31,698 bases of DNA, taken from contig CAZYPB010000006.1 of NCBI GenBank assembly GCA_964649265.1, positions 1 to 31,698 on the forward strand, in the 5' to 3' direction. This document shows positions 7,788 through 16,024 of this stretch, in pieces (positions within the stretch are counted from its first letter, which is position 1; every line of letters begins with the position of its first letter). Both the position numbers and the translations under genes were made by a program. Source of the DNA: CAZYPB01 sp964649265 (lineage in GTDB: Archaea; Micrarchaeota; Micrarchaeia; Burarchaeales; JAKAKT01). The notes under the pieces were generated by a model. It saw only the letters and a list, made by a program, of their open reading frames with translations. It made no database searches and was not told the origin of the DNA.

Positions 7788-7958
7788 CCTGCCTTGATTA
7801 GATGGGGTTGTTTTTAACTTGGCTGTTGTTTTCTGTGGGCAGCTGGTTTCATTGAGGGTAGATCATTATAATGCCTCTATAAGTGTTTTCAATAACTTAC
7901 CGCCGTACAAACGTTTTTAATAGATTCCAACACTAATAGGAGAGAGAACCGTGATATT
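7788..7958. other. intergenic region before HMG-CoA reductase
   Basis: Together with the repeat and gap this makes about 380 bp without a convincing gene. TTTTTAATA at 7914-7922 is a likely TATA box for HMG-CoA reductase, and AGGAGAGAG at 7938-7946 is a likely ribosome-binding site before its ATG at 7959. A GGAG on the minus strand (about 7789-7792) lies upstream of the first repeat ATG, but that frame closes after 11 codons. Confidence 0.5.
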
Positions 7959-9227
7959 ATGGTGTCAACCGAGTTTTCGGGATTTTACAAGCTGAGTGTT
8001 GATGAGAGAAGAAAGATCCTCAAAAAAGCCGCGTCTCTTACAGATGATGAAGTAAAGCTTCTGGAAGAGGCTGGTGCCGTGTTTGGGGGTAGCATAAGCC
8101 AGATGGTTGAGAATTCGATTGGTACTATCCCTATTCCACTCGGGCTTGGGGTCAATTTCCAGATAAACGGTGAGGATTACATTGTACCCATGGCCGTAGA
8201 GGAGCCTTCAGTTATAGCTGCTGCATCAAATGCTGCAAAAATAATTAGAGAGTGTGGAGGATTTACAACAAGCTCAACTGAACCAGTCATGATAGGCCAG
8301 ATTCAGGTAGTTGATATTGAGAACCCAGAGGCCTCTGCAAATGAAGTAATAAAGAACAAAAAGGAGCTTATGAATATTGCAAATGAACAGGATGAGGTTC
8401 TCCTTAATCGCGGAGGAGGAGTAAGGGACATAGAGACACGTGTCCTAGAGGCAGGAAAGGACAAGATTGTTGTAATTCACTTACTTGTTGATGTAAGGGA
8501 TGCCATGGGGGCAAACATAATAAACACCATGGCAGAGGCAATATCCCCGAGAATAGAGGAGATAACTAAGGGAAAAATAGGACTTAGGATAATATCCAAT
8601 CTTGCAACACGCAGACTTGCCAGAGCAAAGGCAGTCCTAAAAAAGAATGTTATTGGTGAAGATGTTGTTGATGGGGTTGTTAGTGCTTATCTTTTTGCAG
8701 CTGCAGATAAATACAGGTGTGCTACCCATAATAAAGGAATAATGAATGGGATTGACGCTGTCGTCATAGCCACAGGAAATGATTGGAGAGCTGTTGAAGC
8801 AGGAGCTCATTCATATGCCTCAACAAAGGGATACGGTCCCCTTGCGAAATGGGAGAAGAATGAGAAGGGAGATCTTGTTGGCACAATAGAACTTCCAATG
8901 GCCGTTGGTATCGTCGGTGGAGCCATAAGAAGCCACCCAATTGCAAAGCTTTCACTTAAGATTCTAGGGGTAAAGTCTGCCCGTGAATTGTCAGAGGTAA
9001 TTGCCGCTGTTGGACTTGGACAGAACTTTGCTGCACTTAAAGCGCTTACAACAGAAGGGATACAGAAAGGACATATGAAACTCCATGCACGAAACATAGC
9101 AATACTCGCTGGGGCGCAGGGGGACGAAATAGAAAAGGTCCTCAGTAAGCTTAAAAAAGAAAAACGAATAACTGTGGAAACTGCAAAGAAGATATTGAGT
9201 GATGTAGGGGGATCAGATGGTAAGTAA
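7959..9227 (+). CDS. hmgA: hydroxymethylglutaryl-CoA reductase, class II type
   Basis: Converts HMG-CoA to mevalonate, the committed step of isoprenoid synthesis; 422 aa, soluble, with no membrane segment. Catalytic residues are recognisable: Glu82 in EEPS, Lys259 in HNKG, Asp275 in TGND and His376 in LHARN. The DAMGAN dinucleotide-site motif is at 181-186. The overall sequence (ENSIGTIPIPLGL near the start, LHARN near the end) follows the class II pattern of Pseudomonas mevalonii and Archaeoglobus rather than the class I enzyme most archaea use. ATG was chosen because the GTG at 7951 is out of frame. The next gene overlaps its 3' end by 11 bp. In this context it is biosynthetic: mevalonate kinase and later enzymes are at the other end of the window. 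Confidence 0.95.
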   Translation: MVSTEFSGFYKLSVDERRKILKKAASLTDDEVKLLEEAGAVFGGSISQMVENSIGTIPIPLGLGVNFQINGEDYIVPMAVEEPSVIAAASNAAKIIRECGGFTTSSTEPVMIGQIQVVDIENPEASANEVIKNKKELMNIANEQDEVLLNRGGGVRDIETRVLEAGKDKIVVIHLLVDVRDAMGANIINTMAEAISPRIEEITKGKIGLRIISNLATRRLARAKAVLKKNVIGEDVVDGVVSAYLFAAADKYRCATHNKGIMNGIDAVVIATGNDWRAVEAGAHSYASTKGYGPLAKWEKNEKGDLVGTIELPMAVGIVGGAIRSHPIAKLSLKILGVKSARELSEVIAAVGLGQNFAALKALTTEGIQKGHMKLHARNIAILAGAQGDEIEKVLSKLKKEKRITVETAKKILSDVGGSDGK

Positions 9228-10989
9228 AAATGACTTGATAGCATTTGTATTTGTCCTTGTGTTTGCATCTTCCCTTTTCCTTATGGTTCACAGGGAGAGG
9301 CCGCACCTTATCTCTTATAAGCATGCTCTCCAGGTTGAGAAAGTAATTGAGGGGGAGAGCACAGACGTCCCTTTCTATATATTCAATAAGCTCCTGTACA
9401 TAAACCTCTTGGGTGAATATTCAAAGGAGAAACTGTCTCTTCTTGTTATGTATCTTCCTGTTCTTCTGGGAATTGTCTGCGCTGTCTGTTTCTATATTGG
9501 TGTGAGAACACGGTTGGATGCTGAGCTTGCTGTTATAGGAACTGTTCTTCTATGTTCTTCATCTGCGTTTCTGGTTAATTCACTTGTTGGCGTCTTTACA
9601 CCAGAGATGTTTGGCTTGGCCATATTTTCTGTTTCACTTATGTTCTACCTATTATCGGATAAGATAAAGCCTGTGGCGCTTGGATATGTTTTTGCTGCAG
9701 TCTCAGGTGTATTCCTTGGTCTTAATCTTATGGCAACTGATGCGGGAATCCTGTTGGCCGCAGCCATGGTATCTTCAGGACTGGCACAGCTTTTGTATTA
9801 CATAAAAGAAGGAGAATACTTCGATTATGGGGTAAGGTTTGTTGTTGTTTTGCTGTTTGCAGCGCCATTTATGATGTATGCAGATGTCGCTGATTTCAGT
9901 GCTTTCCTGGATATCGAGAACATGCTTGTTACATATGTGCTGGTTGTTCCATTTGCAACTGTCTTCGTTATTGAGGGTTTGCGGGATCTTATACACGACA
10001 CAAAGAAATACGAGCTGTTTTTCCTAGCATTTGGGGTTGCGTCCTTTGCAATAGCTCTTTATGATCCTATTGTTGCTGCCCCGGGGATTGTTTTTGGAGC
10101 TTCTTTCGGAATCAAAGCATTGCGGGAACACAGGAATGAAAAATGGATCGTGTTTCTTTTTACTTCATTAGTTACTGCATCTGCACTTTTCCTGTTCGTT
10201 GTTAACCTGCAGGTTGCATTGAGGGCACTTGCACTGTGCCTTGTTGCCGGTGGGATGATAGGAGGAGTATTCCTATTATATGAAAATGATAAATACAGGA
10301 AATCTGTTGTTTTCGGAGGGATTGTATTACTTTTAGTAGGTTCTTTGGTTGGGGGGGTTCTCCTAGCACAAAGGGATTATACTGATGTAAGCGACATGTG
10401 GAACGATGCCTTTGGTTGGATGAAAAAGGAGCTCCCAGAAGATGCAGTTGTTGGTTTCATAGGGCCTGAGGGATCTCTTGAATACCTTGCTGAGCGGGAT
10501 ACCTGTTGTCGTGATATTGTGGCCAGGTATCTACTTAGTGGCCAGGATACCGGTGTCCTTAAGGATTCTGGGGTGACTCATATATTTGTTGATGAGGTTT
10601 ATTTCAATAGCTTGAACACCCTTGCCATTGAAGGAAATGTAAGCAGACTTCCAATTGAAACATATTTCTTTTTCACATACGACCAGGATGCGGCTGGACA
10701 ATGGTATGCGTATTTCATTTCACCAGATAGTAAGTTCATGAGGATACCTGTTGAGGCAACAGGAGCCCCGAATGGCGAAGATGTTGTTGTTGATAGTGTG
10801 GGGCGCGTTCCATATGGTAGGATAAGGCGCTTTGGCTCGGAAACCGGAATGTTTGGGCCTGATTCGCGCATGATCCTTCCAATTGAGGGAAGAGTAAATC
10901 TCTTTAACATCTATTTTGAGAGCCCAGATGGACTTGAGCTTGTTTATCCTGAGACCGAGGATAAGGTCAGGATCTACAAGGTGTCGTAA
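9217..10989 (+). CDS. polytopic membrane protein resembling STT3/AglB without catalytic motifs
   Basis: 590 aa. Roughly a dozen hydrophobic helices occupy residues 7-385, followed by a soluble C-terminal domain of about 200 residues. The layout resembles archaeal oligosaccharyltransferase STT3/AglB (GT-C fold). WMKKELPEDAVV at 401-412 matches the segment that in AglB directly precedes WWDYG, but here FIGPEGS follows. The loop that normally carries the N-terminal acidic site reads RPHLISYKHA (28-37), and the second acidic loop reads FTPEMFG (127-133), so I see neither acidic metal site. It overlaps HMG-CoA reductase by 11 bp and is followed by an AglH-like gene (TAATG overlap). It is probably a glycan-related membrane protein with a changed activity or a structural role. 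The relationship was judged by eye and is not certain. Confidence 0.55.
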   Translation: MVSKNDLIAFVFVLVFASSLFLMVHRERPHLISYKHALQVEKVIEGESTDVPFYIFNKLLYINLLGEYSKEKLSLLVMYLPVLLGIVCAVCFYIGVRTRLDAELAVIGTVLLCSSSAFLVNSLVGVFTPEMFGLAIFSVSLMFYLLSDKIKPVALGYVFAAVSGVFLGLNLMATDAGILLAAAMVSSGLAQLLYYIKEGEYFDYGVRFVVVLLFAAPFMMYADVADFSAFLDIENMLVTYVLVVPFATVFVIEGLRDLIHDTKKYELFFLAFGVASFAIALYDPIVAAPGIVFGASFGIKALREHRNEKWIVFLFTSLVTASALFLFVVNLQVALRALALCLVAGGMIGGVFLLYENDKYRKSVVFGGIVLLLVGSLVGGVLLAQRDYTDVSDMWNDAFGWMKKELPEDAVVGFIGPEGSLEYLAERDTCCRDIVARYLLSGQDTGVLKDSGVTHIFVDEVYFNSLNTLAIEGNVSRLPIETYFFFTYDQDAAGQWYAYFISPDSKFMRIPVEATGAPNGEDVVVDSVGRVPYGRIRRFGSETGMFGPDSRMILPIEGRVNLFNIYFESPDGLELVYPETEDKVRIYKVS

Positions 10990-11981
10990 TGGAAGGATTT
11001 CTTCTTGGTTCCTTGCTTGTCTTTCTTTGTTCTTTTGCGTCGACTTACTGGGTAATGCCGCACCTTATAAGAAAGCTTATTAATGCCGGTTTCATTGGGA
11101 AGGATGCCAATAAGAAAGGAACGCCGTCTGTTCCCGAGATGGGTGGCCTCGGTATTGTTGTTGGTTTCATTGCTGGGATACTTGTTTCTGTTGGACTGTA
11201 TACTTTTTTCGGACTTCAGATAACGCTTACACATGTTCTCATTGGGTTGGTTACTGTTCTTACAATGGCTTTTATAGGAATATTCGATGATCTGTTTGAT
11301 ATGAAACAGAGCATAAAGGCTCTGTTGCCTGTTTTTGCTGCAGTCCCACTTATGGCAATAAGGGCAGGAGATACTGTGATGACGCTCCCATTTGTTGGGC
11401 CAGTTGATTTCGGCATTCTTTATGTGTTGTTGTTAGTCCCACTGGGGGTTACTGTTGCATCTAATCTAACAAATATGCTCGCTGGATTCAACGGGCTTGA
11501 GTCAGGTCTTGGGGCAATAATGGTGGGTACGGTTGCTTTCATTGCATTGACTCAGGTTGGGGTGTATGACAGTGCTCTGGACACTCTTATTATATCTTCA
11601 GCAATGTGTGGCGCACTTGTTGCCTTCACATTCTTCAACTGGTTTCCTGCAAAGGTATTCCCAGGTGACGTTGGAACCCTGGTTATTGGAGCATGCCTTG
11701 CTTCAGTTGTGATAATAGGAAACATGGAAGCTGCTGGAGCGATACTTGTTATACCGCATGTTGTTGATTTTTTCATGAAATTAAGGCACGGGCTTCCGAA
11801 AACATTTGGCAGAGTAAGTTCTGATGGAAAGCTTTTTGCTCCAAAAAATGGAGCCCAGGGACTAGGGCAGGAGATAATGGCAAGGATGGGGGGAGTTGTA
11901 GAGACAAAGCTTGTACTCATTCTATTGTTTATTGAGCTTGTTCTCGGACTTTTAGTAATAAGGCTCTTCGCTGTGTTCTAA
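10989..11981 (+). CDS. aglH: UDP-GlcNAc-1-phosphate:polyprenyl-phosphate transferase (GT4 MraY/WecA family)
   Basis: Integral membrane glycosyl-1-phosphate transferase, 330 aa with about 10 helices. It starts lipid-linked glycan assembly by moving HexNAc-1-phosphate onto dolichol phosphate at the cytoplasmic face. Family signatures are PEMGGLG at 49-55, the Mg-binding Asp pair in FDD (99-101), NMLAGFNGLESG at 162-173, and FPGDVGTL at 224-231. The GFNGLE form is typical of archaeal AglH-type enzymes, where bacteria have GxDGL. Its ATG overlaps the upstream stop by one base, so the two membrane proteins are co-translated. Its 3' end overlaps the convergent nucleotidyltransferase gene by 4 bp. 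The exact HexNAc is not determined by the sequence. Confidence 0.92.
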   Translation: MEGFLLGSLLVFLCSFASTYWVMPHLIRKLINAGFIGKDANKKGTPSVPEMGGLGIVVGFIAGILVSVGLYTFFGLQITLTHVLIGLVTVLTMAFIGIFDDLFDMKQSIKALLPVFAAVPLMAIRAGDTVMTLPFVGPVDFGILYVLLLVPLGVTVASNLTNMLAGFNGLESGLGAIMVGTVAFIALTQVGVYDSALDTLIISSAMCGALVAFTFFNWFPAKVFPGDVGTLVIGACLASVVIIGNMEAAGAILVIPHVVDFFMKLRHGLPKTFGRVSSDGKLFAPKNGAQGLGQEIMARMGGVVETKLVLILLFIELVLGLLVIRLFAVF

Positions 11982-12691
11982 GGCTTCTCATGTTGGAATG
12001 CCAAATCGAATATGCTCAGTGTCTGATCGAGTCTCTCATAATCATGTATTCTTCCTATGTCAATCCAATATTCCTCAATTGGATACCCTATGAGCTTTTT
12101 TTTATCATCGAGCATCTTTGGAAACACGTTCTTTGCAAAGTCATCCTTAGGGGCTATGTAATCATATATTTCGGGCTCTAGTATGTACACCCCTGTGTTT
12201 ACGTAGTTCTTTAGTATTGGCTTCTCTTTGAATCCTGTGATTGCATTGTCCCCATCAAGTTCAGCTACGCCGTATTCCAGTGGAAGGCCCTGCAGTTTTA
12301 GGCCCATTGTTGCCATTGCCTTCTTCTCTTTGTGGTACTTGAGCATTTTCTTTATGTCTATTAATGTGAGGTGGTCACCCATAACAACCACGAATGTTGA
12401 GTCTATGTCTTTTTTGTTTGGTAATATGGATCCGGCTGTGTTCATCTCCTTTTCTTCTTCAGAATACGTTATGTTCACACCAAAATCCTTTCCATCCCCA
12501 AAGTAATTGATTATCTGGTCTTTCAGGTAACCGACTGTAAGTATGAGGTCTTTTACTCCAGATGATGCAAGATTTCCTATAACAAATTGCAATATGGGTC
12601 GCTTCCCCAGAGTAAGCATTGGTTTTGGTATGGTATATGTATGCGGTCTGAGACGGGTTCCTTTGCCCCCACATAAAATAAATGCTTTCAT
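11978..12691 (-). CDS. sugar-phosphate nucleotidyltransferase
   Basis: RmlA/GalU-type nucleotidyltransferase, 237 aa, making an NDP-sugar from a sugar 1-phosphate and NTP. From the chosen start the signature loop GGKGTRLRP (8-16) and PKPM (Lys23) are intact. Other residues kept are GDHLTLID (metal Asp), GFKEKP and YWIDIG (second metal Asp) near the end. It lacks the C-terminal beta-helix of bifunctional GlmU-like archaeal enzymes. I start it at 12691 because GGGGGG sits just upstream, whereas the longer frame (from 12718) would overlap the previous gene and add an unconserved MCQTYRGES. It lies 10 bp after the ribbon-helix-helix fusion gene and is probably cotranscribed with it. The nucleotide and sugar specificity are unknown. 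Confidence 0.88.
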   Translation of the reverse strand: MKAFILCGGKGTRLRPHTYTIPKPMLTLGKRPILQFVIGNLASSGVKDLILTVGYLKDQIINYFGDGKDFGVNITYSEEEKEMNTAGSILPNKKDIDSTFVVVMGDHLTLIDIKKMLKYHKEKKAMATMGLKLQGLPLEYGVAELDGDNAITGFKEKPILKNYVNTGVYILEPEIYDYIAPKDDFAKNVFPKMLDDKKKLIGYPIEEYWIDIGRIHDYERLDQTLSIFDLAFQHEKP

Positions 12692-12701
12692 AGATTCCCC
12701 C

Positions 12702-13484
12702 CTATATGTTTGACACATCTACCCATCTTCCACTGAAAACATAGCCATTGAGGAGCCCCTTCTTTGAGAGTGCATCAAACACATCTGTTTCGAGCATTCC
12801 CTTTTTGGGGATATAGTCAAAGATGCTTGGTTCGAATATGTAGACTCCTGCATTGACTAAATTACTTGGCTCTTTCCCCTTTTCAGGTTTCTCAATAAAA
12901 TTGACTATTCTCCTGCCCTCTATATTGGCTACCCCGTATTTGTATGGGTCCTTTACTTCCTTTAGTGTAATTGTTGCTGCTGCCTTTGAGTTTCTGTGGT
13001 CATTTATAAGATCATTAAGATCAAAATCGCAGAGAACGTCTGCATGAATTACAAGGAAAGTTGAATCGAATCTGCTTTTTGCCAAGTACAACGGACCCGC
13101 TGTACCAAGTGGTTCGTCCTCTCTCATATAATCTATATTAACATTGAAATCCTTTCCATTTCTGAAGTATGATTCTATCTCCTCACGCATGTAACCGACT
13201 GAAATTGTTATGTCCTTTATGTTGTGTTTTCTAAGCCATTCTATTACGTGTTGTAGAATTGGTTTGTCCTCGAAATGGATCATTGGTTTTATTGTTGAAT
13301 AGGACTCTGATTTCCTTTCTCCACCTGCAAGTATGAGTGCCTTGCTAACTTTATCTCCCCCAAATGCTTTTCTAAGTAAGATCTCCAGTGCATGGGATCT
13401 GCTTTTTACATTTAGCCCATCAACTGTTGAATCTACTTTTTTTAACAGGGATGAATCGATACTAAAGGCTATTTTCTCTTTCAT
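12702..13484 (-). CDS. ribbon-helix-helix DNA-binding domain fused to a degenerate sugar nucleotidyltransferase
   Basis: 260 aa. Residues 3-41 read as a ribbon-helix-helix domain (CopG/NikR type): a strand KIAFSID, helix SSLLKKVDSTV, a turn, then helix SRSHALEILLRKAF. Residues 48-260 are a nucleotidyltransferase domain. It keeps Lys66 of IKPM, an Asp at 149 (HADV), FIEKPE, NAGVYIFEP and WVDV (Asp257). The nucleotide-binding loop is damaged: GGERKSESYSTIKPM has no GTRL sequence and is three residues shorter than the intact neighbour. The protein also stops right after WVDVSNI, earlier than usual. I infer a DNA-binding regulator that may sense a sugar nucleotide or sugar phosphate; residual enzyme activity is possible. 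It has its own promoter and is followed by an intact paralogue. Confidence 0.8.
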   Translation of the reverse strand: MKEKIAFSIDSSLLKKVDSTVDGLNVKSRSHALEILLRKAFGGDKVSKALILAGGERKSESYSTIKPMIHFEDKPILQHVIEWLRKHNIKDITISVGYMREEIESYFRNGKDFNVNIDYMREDEPLGTAGPLYLAKSRFDSTFLVIHADVLCDFDLNDLINDHRNSKAAATITLKEVKDPYKYGVANIEGRRIVNFIEKPEKGKEPSNLVNAGVYIFEPSIFDYIPKKGMLETDVFDALSKKGLLNGYVFSGRWVDVSNI

Positions 13485-13499
13485 GCTCCCACAAAAAGA

Positions 13500-13523
13500 A
13501 TTCTCTTTGAATATCTTTAAATA
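13500..13523 (-). promoter_or_regulatory. promoter and possible operator of the ribbon-helix-helix gene
   Basis: On the minus strand TATTTAAAG (13515-13523) is a TATA box whose centre is about 35 bp from the ATG at 13484, with GGGAG (13487-13491) as ribosome-binding site. Between TATA box and expected start point lies ATTC-N5-GAAT (13500-13512), a small dyad placed where a repressor would block initiation. The arms are only 4 bp in AT-rich DNA, so the operator is a suggestion. Confidence 0.4.
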
Positions 13524-13532
13524 GGTTCTGTG

Positions 13533-14897
13533 TTAGCTACCTGAAAGGAGTTTTTTCACTTTTGCTTGGTAATGGCATAATAGTTCATTTGCTTTTTCAG
13601 GTGTTGTTGATTCTGCGAAAATCCTTATCAGATGTTCTGTTCCTGATGGGCGAAGTATACACCACCCGTTCTTTGTATTGAACCGCACTCCATCGACTGT
13701 CAGTGCTTCGACTCCCTTCTCTAGTGGGAGAGATTTCATCTGTTCTATTATCCTTACTTTCTCTTCGGCTGCGCAGTATATCTTCACCTTAGCATTGTAA
13801 TACTTCGGTAATTCATTTATCATTTTGGACAGGGGCTTTCCCCTACATACGTATTCAAGTATTCGTGCTGCCGTAATGAAACCATCTTTACCGGGGTGTA
13901 TCTTTGGCCATATTATCCCTCCTGCTTCTTCCCCTCCGCTCACTGCTTTGTGTGCAATTAGCTTCTCTGCAAGGTATGGTCCTCCTACTTTAGTGTAAAC
14001 TACCGTTCCATTATTGTCCTTGGTTATATCCTTTATCATGTCTGTTGTTGCGACTGTCGACACAACCTTTGGTGACTTTACTTTTGATTCTTTTAATGCT
14101 ATTTTCACAGAAAGAGCGTAGCTCTTGTCTCCAATTATGTATCCTCCTTTCTCATCTATGAAAATCACTCTGTCGCAGTCTCCATCCCAAGCTATACCCA
14201 TTGTCGCATTAACTGCCATAACTGATGCTATTAAATCAGATAGATTCTCCTCTGTGGGTTCAGAATTATGGCCCGGGAAATATCCATCAGGCTGTGCATT
14301 TAAAGTCAGGATCTGGCACCCCAGTTGTCTGAAGAGTTTCGGAGCAAAGAACGAGGCGGTTCCGTTGGCGCAGTCCAGAACGATCCTCGGTTTCTTTTTC
14401 TTTATTATATCGACATCAGTATATTTCAGTATCTCATCTATGTGCTCGTCTATTGCTGATGGATATTCTGTTAGATCTCCCAGGTGATTCCATTCTGCTC
14501 TTTTTGTTCTGGAATCCTCGAATATCTTCTCTATTTCTTCTCCTCTTTCCCATGATACTGCCACTGAATCCCTATCAACAAATTTAAGTGCATTCCACTC
14601 TGGGGGGTTATGGGATGCAGTTATGGTTATTGCTCCGTCTGCTTTCAGTTTGTGGACCATCAGCTCAGCTGTTGGCGCTGGGACTATACCCAGGTCAGTG
14701 ACATTGCACCCTGCAGACATTAGTCCTGATATCGCAGCGTGCCTTAGCATTGGCCCGGAAAGACGCGTGTCTCTTGCAAGCAGGATATTTTTTCCCTTTG
14801 TCCATCTTCCGAATGCGAATGCCATGCGCGAGACGAATTCAGGCGTCATTAAATCCAACTTTGCCCTTATCCCGTTTGTTCCGAAATATTTTGCCAT
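13533..14897 (-). CDS. glmM: phosphoglucosamine/phosphomannomutase family
   Basis: Alpha-D-phosphohexomutase, 454 aa with all four domains. It interconverts hexose or hexosamine 6- and 1-phosphates, feeding nucleotidyltransferases. The phosphoserine loop is TASHNP with Ser95, the Mg loop DGDCDR at 238-243, the sugar-binding loop GGEEAGG at 321-327, and the phosphate-binding loop RPSGTE at 416-421. FGTNGIR at the N-terminus and the archaeal length fit GlmM-type enzymes, which supply GlcN-1-phosphate, but mannose or glucose phosphates cannot be excluded. Its ATG overlaps the glycosyltransferase stop by one base (TAATG), so it ends an operon with the glycosyltransferase, KaiC-like and secretion ATPase genes. 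Confidence 0.9.
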   Translation of the reverse strand: MAKYFGTNGIRAKLDLMTPEFVSRMAFAFGRWTKGKNILLARDTRLSGPMLRHAAISGLMSAGCNVTDLGIVPAPTAELMVHKLKADGAITITASHNPPEWNALKFVDRDSVAVSWERGEEIEKIFEDSRTKRAEWNHLGDLTEYPSAIDEHIDEILKYTDVDIIKKKKPRIVLDCANGTASFFAPKLFRQLGCQILTLNAQPDGYFPGHNSEPTEENLSDLIASVMAVNATMGIAWDGDCDRVIFIDEKGGYIIGDKSYALSVKIALKESKVKSPKVVSTVATTDMIKDITKDNNGTVVYTKVGGPYLAEKLIAHKAVSGGEEAGGIIWPKIHPGKDGFITAARILEYVCRGKPLSKMINELPKYYNAKVKIYCAAEEKVRIIEQMKSLPLEKGVEALTVDGVRFNTKNGWCILRPSGTEHLIRIFAESTTPEKANELLCHYQAKVKKLLSGS

Positions 14898-16024
14898 TAA
14901 CGCAAAACCTCCTTATATAACTCAAGTGTTTTTTCAGCTGCTGATTTCCAAGAGTATGTCTCCTTTAGGTTCTCTCTTGCATTTGAACATATGCTGTCGA
15001 ATTCCTTTTTATTTTCCATTATATAAAGAAGTTTTTTGGTTAGTTGGTTGTAGTCGCCTATGTCGAAAAGTAGTTTCTTTGAGTTCTTTCCATATACTTT
15101 ATTGAACAGTTCTGGTGCTGCGCCAACTGGGGTGGATAGCATGGGGCGTTCAGATGATATTGCCTCCAATAGCACAAGGCTCAACCCCTCGTATTTGCTA
15201 GGTAGAACAACAACTGTTGCATTCCGGTATATATCTGGCATTTCATTCTGACCAGCCTCAGAAAACTTCACTTCGGCAGATAGCTTATCTGCAAGAGCCT
15301 GCAAATCATTTCTTACCCCTTCATCATGGCCGACGATTAATAGGCGGGCGTTCTTTACTTTTTTCTTTACCTGCGCAAAAGATTGTATTAGTGTGTCTAT
15401 TCCTTTGTATGGATCGAACCTCCCAATGTAGACGATGTCATTTGATTCTGTTTTCGAAATCTTTGTTTTTGCTTTGAATCTATCTATATCGACTCCATTC
15501 GGAATTGTGGATATCTTACTTGCACTTACCTCTTTTTCTATATCCGGTATTGTTGCCTCTGTGACTGTTATTACTTTTCTAGAGAGTAATAGGAAAAGCC
15601 TGGCTGCTGTTTGAGAGTATATTGATTTCAATAGACCTGGGAGTCCTTTCAGTTTTGGGTATCCATGTAATGTAAATATGAATGGTTTTCTCTTAAGAAA
15701 CGAAACAATGGCTGTGCATAACGGATGTATAGAACCATAACCGTGGGAATGATAGATATCTGCATCAATAAAAAATAGTCTAGGTATAAAAAATGGGACA
15801 ATCCTTACAGATGAGAACCATGGGGTTGGGAGAGACCAGAACCTAACTACCTTTATTCCATCCATGTACTTTTCTGTTTGGCCAAGGGTTTTTTTTGTTG
15901 TTACGACTGTAACCTCATGGCCTGCCTTTACTAATTCCCTTGAGATGTTGTATACATGGGCTTCGATTCCCCCTATCTCTGGAGGGAAGGAATGCACTAC
16001 TTGAACGATCCTCAAAAAATTCAC
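14897..16024 (-). CDS. family 4 glycosyltransferase
   Basis: GT-B fold retaining glycosyltransferase, 375 aa, cytoplasmic or membrane-associated. The N-terminal acceptor domain has PPEIGGIEAHVYN, and PNGVD (175-179), GRFDPYKG (201-208) and the E-x7-E motif Glu279/Glu287 in YEGLSLVLLE mark the donor site. It resembles PimA/PigA-type enzymes that add a sugar to a lipid or a growing glycan. The start is GTG at 16024, directly after the KaiC-like stop. A TTG at 16015, with GGTGA upstream, would begin the protein at LRIVQVV, which is closer to how relatives start. Operon position between a KaiC-like ATPase and GlmM suggests a surface-glycan role. Confidence 0.88.
   Translation of the reverse strand: MNFLRIVQVVHSFPPEIGGIEAHVYNISRELVKAGHEVTVVTTKKTLGQTEKYMDGIKVVRFWSLPTPWFSSVRIVPFFIPRLFFIDADIYHSHGYGSIHPLCTAIVSFLKRKPFIFTLHGYPKLKGLPGLLKSIYSQTAARLFLLLSRKVITVTEATIPDIEKEVSASKISTIPNGVDIDRFKAKTKISKTESNDIVYIGRFDPYKGIDTLIQSFAQVKKKVKNARLLIVGHDEGVRNDLQALADKLSAEVKFSEAGQNEMPDIYRNATVVVLPSKYEGLSLVLLEAISSERPMLSTPVGAAPELFNKVYGKNSKKLLFDIGDYNQLTKKLLYIMENKKEFDSICSNARENLKETYSWKSAAEKTLELYKEVLR

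Noticed and set aside
7315..7797. Rightward frame running across the gap and the 16-bp repeats
   Set aside because: It is antisense to the better-supported hypothetical gene, depends on 100 N, and its end is just the translated repeat (Cys/Leu/Phe runs), which has no stops on that strand.
12692..12718. Longer start for the intact nucleotidyltransferase
   Set aside because: The extra nine residues are not family-like and overlap the upstream gene; the ATG at 12691 has a strong Shine-Dalgarno.
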